DNA of 64,000 nt, taken from the NCBI RefSeq assembly GCF_017052465.1, contig NZ_JAFHKT010000121.1, positions 1 through 64,000 on the forward strand, in the 5' to 3' direction. The position numbers and the translations under genes were made by a program. The notes beneath the pieces are model-generated. The model saw only the letters and a list, made by a program, of their open reading frames with translations, was not told the origin of the DNA and searched no databases. Position 1 is the stretch's first letter. The number at the start of each line of letters is the position of its first letter. This DNA comes from Arthrobacter pascens (GTDB lineage Bacteria; Actinomycetota; Actinomycetes; Actinomycetales; Micrococcaceae). Positions 60,777 to 64,000 of this stretch are shown one piece after another.

Positions 60777-60925
60777 AGAAGTATTTGACGGGGCTGACAG
60801 CCGGCCGCTGTGGATCTAACATGGCCGTAACCCACCGTTAATCCGCGGGGACGAGAATTGAGTCTCAGGGTCCAACTGACTGGCCTTGCTACTGGGGGCA
60901 GCCACTCGACGAGGAGTCACGAGGC

Positions 60926-61147
60926 ATGAACAGTCACGAGCACGACACGTCTGAAACCGTCCGCGAATCGGTGCGCGCCGACGAACGGCCTGACCTGCGA
61001 AGCGTTCACGTCCGCGAGGACGTGGCGCGGTCCGGCCGTTGCGGCAACGTCCATCTCGCCACCGGCCGCACCTGCATCCTGCCTGAACGACATCACGGTT
61101 CCTGCCATTTCGTGGGCCCGGAGGACGCCAGCGGCCTCACACCCTGA
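60926..61147 (+). CDS. Small Cys/His-rich hypothetical protein
   Basis: A 73-residue protein with a charged N-terminal helix and a C-terminal cluster of Cys and His (GRCGNVHL, TGRTCILPERHHGSCHF; Cys at about 39, 50 and 60). The spacing suggests a small metal-binding fold, for example zinc. ATG follows AGTCACGAGGC. No family is recognised. A 149-bp gap before it holds no gene. Confidence 0.6.
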   Translation: MNSHEHDTSETVRESVRADERPDLRSVHVREDVARSGRCGNVHLATGRTCILPERHHGSCHFVGPEDASGLTP

Positions 61148-61177
61148 CGCCCCTCACACCCTAACGCCCCCGGGAAG

Positions 61178-61588
61178 TCATTCCACGCGTGTGAGCCTGC
61201 CGCGGTCATACGCCATGCGCGCGTGGGCCACATCGTCCATGTTGTCCTCGGCCCAACCCTTCAGCCTGTACACCACGTCGAGCAGTGAGCGCCCGACGGG
61301 AGTCAACTGATAGTCGGTGCGGACAGGAACTGACGATGTCACGGTGCGGGACACCAGGCCGTCGCGTTCCAGTGAACGCAGCGTGGATGTCAGCATTTTC
61401 TGGCTGGCCCCGGCAACATGGCGGCGCAGCTCACTGTGCCGCAGTGACCCGTCGGCCAGGGCAAGCATCACCAGGGTGACCCACTTGCTGCTGATCGTTT
61501 CCAGGAGCTGCCGCGCCGGGCACAGCCCGAGTCCGCCGTTGTAATCCTGCTGCGCCCTGCGGCGCTTCTGGTCCGCTGTAAGAGTCAT
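61178..61588 (-). CDS. HxlR-family redox-type regulator
   Basis: A 136-residue winged-helix regulator of the HxlR group. The single conserved Cys sits in LCPARQLLETISSKW near residue 23, the HTH is around HSELRRHVAGASQKML near 50 and the wing VPVRTDYQLTPVG near 85. In related YodB-type proteins this Cys senses quinones and electrophiles. The ATG follows GGGTGGGGGCC. It is divergent from an azoreductase gene, as YodB is for azoR, which supports control of that gene. Confidence 0.88.
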   Translation of the reverse strand: MTLTADQKRRRAQQDYNGGLGLCPARQLLETISSKWVTLVMLALADGSLRHSELRRHVAGASQKMLTSTLRSLERDGLVSRTVTSSVPVRTDYQLTPVGRSLLDVVYRLKGWAEDNMDDVAHARMAYDRGRLTRVE

Positions 61589-61673
61589 GGCCCCCACCCT
61601 CCTGTGCTGCTCCTGCGTTCGCGGCACCAGCTTAGTCACTCTTCGCGGCTGAGTCCTTACGTCCCGTAACAAG

Positions 61674-61705
61674 TTTTGATGCGGCAGCCTGCTGCCGCAT
61701 CAAAA
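61674..61705. promoter_or_regulatory. Perfect 14-bp inverted repeat between hxlR and azoR
   Basis: TTTTGATGCGGCAG and CTGCCGCATCAAAA flank a 4-bp spacer in the divergent gap. It has the A/T ends of a terminator, but no gene ends here on either strand, so an operator or leader attenuator for azoR fits better. It lies about 115 bp before the azoR start. Confidence 0.55.
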
Positions 61706-61819
61706 GCTTGCAGGCACTCCGGGGTTCCTTAGGCAGATCCAAGTGCGTTCTTCCGTGCCCCGCAGGCTCCACGAAGGATGGGAAGCGGCAGAAAACCACC
61801 AAGCCGAGAAGGACAACCT

Positions 61820-62491
61820 ATGGCCACCATCCTCCACATCAACGCCTCCCCGCGGGGGTCCCGCAGCGATTCACTGCGGCTGGCCCGCCACTTCATCGCC
61901 GCCGTCCAGGACTCCGCCGACGAGGGCTTTGACGTTGAAACGCTCAACCTGTTCGACCCCGGCGCCCTTCCTAACTTCGGCCAGCCCGCTGCCGCTGCCA
62001 AGATGGCTGTTTTCTCCGGTGCTGACCAGACGCCCGAGCAAGTCCAGGCATGGGAAGACGCACGTGCCGTGTTCGAACAGTTTGCCACCGCGGATGCCTA
62101 CGTGTTCAACATCCCCATGTGGAACGCCGGCGTGCCATACGCGCTCAAGCAGTGGATCGACATCGTCACGCAGCCAGGATGGAGTTTCGCCTTCGACCCT
62201 GCGGACGGCTACCTTGGCCTCCTCGAGGAGAAAAAGGCCGTGGCCATTCACACCAGCGGCGTGTATGCCCCGGGGCTGCCCCCTGCGTTCGGTTCCGATT
62301 TCAGCAGCACGTTCTTCACAGACTGGCTGAACTTCGTGGGCATTACGGACAATACCCACGTGCGTTTGGCACCAACCGCGACAAACGACGACGCCGACGG
62401 TGCCCGGCGTGTAGCTGAAGCCGGGCTGAGAGAGCTGGCCGGAACCTTCGCCAGCCACCTCAGGGCAGGAGAGGCCTTGGGAGTGGCCTAG
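61820..62491 (+). CDS. azoR: FMN-dependent NADH azoreductase
   Basis: A 223-residue flavin reductase. The start ILHINASPRGSRSDSLRLA gives the FMN phosphate site, IPMWNAGVPYALKQWIDIV near 93-111 is the family's FMN-ring motif and HTSGVYAPGLPP near 148 a third loop. It reduces quinones and azo dyes by two-electron steps, avoiding semiquinone stress. ATG follows GAGAAGGACAACCT. It is divergent from the HxlR regulator and probably repressed by it. Confidence 0.93.
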   Translation: MATILHINASPRGSRSDSLRLARHFIAAVQDSADEGFDVETLNLFDPGALPNFGQPAAAAKMAVFSGADQTPEQVQAWEDARAVFEQFATADAYVFNIPMWNAGVPYALKQWIDIVTQPGWSFAFDPADGYLGLLEEKKAVAIHTSGVYAPGLPPAFGSDFSSTFFTDWLNFVGITDNTHVRLAPTATNDDADGARRVAEAGLRELAGTFASHLRAGEALGVA

Positions 62492-62492
62492 G

Positions 62493-62828
62493 CTAGGACG
62501 CGGGTTCGCCTGCCAGGTCAGCGGCTGCCGAAAGCGTCCAGCGCTCGGTATCCGGTTCATGGCTGATGACCATCGCGGGGCCGATGGCGCTGGCCGCATC
62601 TATTGCCGTCAACAGCGCATCCTGCATTTGCTGGGCGTGGTCGAGTCGTTGGGCCAAGGTACCCGGGAGGTCGCTGTTGTCGATGAGGACGTGGCCCTTT
62701 CCATCGACAACCACTTTCAACGAATAGCCCGATTCCTCGTGGACGGACCCGCGGGCGGACGCGATCTCTGTAATTTGGTCGGCCCGGACCAAACTGTGGC
62801 TGATCGTGCGAAGCCACACGCCACCCAT
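62493..62828 (-). CDS. Hypothetical 111-residue protein
   Basis: A small soluble protein that starts GGVWLRTISHSLVRADQITE and continues with a strand pattern (YSLKVVVDGKGHVLIDNS) and two helices. It looks like a small ligand-binding or PH-like fold, but I cannot name a family. The ATG follows AAAGGAGTTCCA; the longest frame adds 27 residues without support. It is convergent with azoR, separated by 1 bp. Confidence 0.7.
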   Translation of the reverse strand: MGGVWLRTISHSLVRADQITEIASARGSVHEESGYSLKVVVDGKGHVLIDNSDLPGTLAQRLDHAQQMQDALLTAIDAASAIGPAMVISHEPDTERWTLSAAADLAGEPAS

Positions 62829-62970
62829 TGGAACTCCTTTGCTCGCAGGCGGAAGGAATTGTCCCCCAGTGAAACCGTAGCCCGTGCGAGCCCGGTTGTA
62901 ATCCCCCAATCAGTGATTAACCTGAGGCGTCGGCCTATCGGGTTCAACTTCAGCCAATTACGCTCGGATT

Positions 62971-63300
62971 GTGGACATTGTCGAATTCCTGTCCGCGCGC
63001 ATCACCGAGGATGAGGACGCGGCCCGGAAGCTGCTCAGTGACAAGACGCTTTCGAAATCGGGGCAGTGGTACGAACAACGCCTGCTGATGGAGTGCGCGG
63101 CGAAGCGCAGGATCATCGGCATAGTCGAGGCAGCCCGGCAGACGGCACTGGCAACGCTGCTCACCAACCCCTACCGGGAAGACACACAATGGATTCCGGA
63201 GGCGCTGGAATGGACCACTCTTTCCCTGAACGCCCTCGCGCTGCCCTACTCGGACCACCCTGACTTCGAGCCGGACTGGCTCACCACCGGCCGGGCCTAG
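62971..63300 (+). CDS. DUF6221-family protein
   Basis: A 109-residue protein fitting the DUF6221 pattern common in actinobacteria and their phages: start DIVEFLSARITEDEDAAR, the QRLLMECAAKRRIIGIVE helix near 36, and a final block with ALPYSDHPDFEPDW. Function is unknown. The start is GTG without clear ribosome-binding site; a weak -10-like TACGCT six bases upstream would suit a leaderless message. Its stop overlaps the convergent gene by 4 nt. Confidence 0.8.
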   Translation: MDIVEFLSARITEDEDAARKLLSDKTLSKSGQWYEQRLLMECAAKRRIIGIVEAARQTALATLLTNPYREDTQWIPEALEWTTLSLNALALPYSDHPDFEPDWLTTGRA

Positions 63301-63893
63301 GAGGATCCGGTCCAGAGACGCCGCCACCACGGCCGCCGGGGTTCCGGCTCCGGCGGTGCGGCTGGAGCTGCAGCGCGCCGCCGCTCCTGCCAGCGCTGCA
63401 CTTCGACGTCGGGATCACGGGTTTTGGTGATGACCGGCGGACCGCCCTGGAGCTGGCGCCGTGCATCAATGACGCGCGCGTTGAAGTCGTCAACGATGTC
63501 GCGCACTTGTTTCTCCGAGTACTGGGAATCCAGCCGTGCGTCCAGCTCCGCATCCTCGGTCCTGAGGAGAATTGCCTTCGGGCCAACCCCTGTGATGTGC
63601 TCACGCTCGATCAGGCCCTTGACCCACCAGTCCGGATCGTAGCCCTCGCCCAGGCCTGGAATCGGTTTACCGGCGTACTTCAGGTTGTCGAACTTTCCCT
63701 GGGCCATAGCGTCCCGGATCAGGTATTCGACCCTGGCGGCGTCCGAAACCTTCTTGCGTTTTTGCCGTTCCTCCTCCTCGGCGGCCTTCAGCTCGGCTTC
63801 TTCCTGGCCTGTGATTCCGGCACCGCGAACGGTACGCAGCTCAGCCAGCCGTTCCATCCTTCGCCTGAAGTCGCCGCCTGCCCCGTCGGCCAT
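63297..63893 (-). CDS. DUF1992 (DnaJ-homologue C28-like) protein
   Basis: A 198-residue protein with the DUF1992 domain near residues 55-125: YLIRDAMAQGKFDNL then GKPIPGLGEG and a WWVKGLIEREH segment. The N-terminal third is a charged coiled-coil-like helix (about 8-52) and the C-terminal tail is Pro/Arg-rich with WWRRLW. The domain occurs with J-domain proteins in other organisms; its function is unknown. The ATG is preceded by a weak GTGAACG. Beyond it the window ends with no further gene. Confidence 0.8.
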   Translation of the reverse strand: MADGAGGDFRRRMERLAELRTVRGAGITGQEEAELKAAEEEERQKRKKVSDAARVEYLIRDAMAQGKFDNLKYAGKPIPGLGEGYDPDWWVKGLIEREHITGVGPKAILLRTEDAELDARLDSQYSEKQVRDIVDDFNARVIDARRQLQGGPPVITKTRDPDVEVQRWQERRRAAAPAAPPEPEPRRPWWRRLWTGSS

Positions 63894-64000
63894 CGTTCAC
63901 CACCGCCTTCGGCCCGGAGTTTCTTGCCCTGGCTTCCAGTATTCCGACGCGCCGCGCGCCTTTCAACGGCCTGGCGGGCGGACGGCACACCGCCGGCCGG

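Overview
The window looks like the chromosome of a high-GC Gram-positive soil actinobacterium of the Arthrobacter/Pseudarthrobacter type. The basis is uniformly GC-rich codon use, a urate oxidase of the Arthrobacter uricase type, GAF-ANTAR regulators, a GH15 trehalase, DUF1508/DUF6221/DUF1992 proteins and many lipoprotein or Tat signals. This placement is inferred from gene content; no rRNA or tRNA gene is present to confirm it. I saw no prophage, insertion sequence, CRISPR array or rRNA/tRNA gene.

Region 1 (1-9.6 kb) is a purine/ureide and glyoxylate locus: urate oxidase, an NCS2 urate/xanthine permease, an IclR regulator and, divergent from it, malic enzyme, malate synthase, a citrate-lyase-like protein of unknown role and (S)-ureidoglycine aminohydrolase. 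The likely logic is urate import and oxidation, ureide breakdown to glyoxylate, then condensation to malate and decarboxylation to pyruvate. A related 15-bp site occurs in front of malic enzyme and near the left edge, and is a candidate IclR-family operator. Region 2 (9.7-26 kb) is mixed housekeeping and accessory genes: serine hydrolase, VOC protein, zinc alcohol dehydrogenase, HAD phosphatase, GH15 trehalase, GAF-ANTAR, DUF72, App1-like phosphatase, GH1 beta-glucosidase, a decayed VOC gene, a small heat-shock cluster (MerR / Hsp20 / J-protein), PAP2 phosphatase and PhoD.

Region 3 (26-39.6 kb) is sugar and sugar-acid metabolism. A LacI-type operator and a clear promoter precede chvE-gguA-gguB (monosaccharide ABC importer). 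A convergent terminator separates it from a seven-gene minus-strand operon holding an ABC importer without its own ATPase, galactonate dehydratase, KDPG aldolase, KDG kinase and a ManD-type dehydratase. A FadR/GntR regulator is divergent from this operon, and a uronate-dehydrogenase-like protein lies convergent to the regulator. Region 4 (39.8-55 kb) carries a second GAF-ANTAR protein, a cation-diffusion-facilitator gene overlapping a solute-binding lipoprotein, a second Hsp20, small secreted proteins, a TetR regulator, an orphan histidine-kinase ATPase domain, a kinase, a luciferase-like oxidoreductase, a haloperoxidase-like hydrolase, a subtilisin-like protease that seems to start at ATT, CorA, a cupin and a glutamine amidotransferase.

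Region 5 (54.8-60 kb) is the most interesting metabolic unit: a GntR regulator divergent from a MatC-like dicarboxylate transporter, a CaiB-type CoA-transferase and a single-chain fusion of the two acetyl-CoA-carboxylase carboxyltransferase halves, with no biotin carboxylase or biotin carrier gene beside it. The simplest reading is uptake, CoA activation and decarboxylation of a malonate-like acid. Region 6 (60-64 kb) holds small proteins and a redox pair, an HxlR regulator with a conserved N-terminal-region cysteine divergent from an azoreductase.

All assignments come from reading sequence and motifs; no database search was run. Starts were moved to the codon with the best ribosome-binding site where this was visible.
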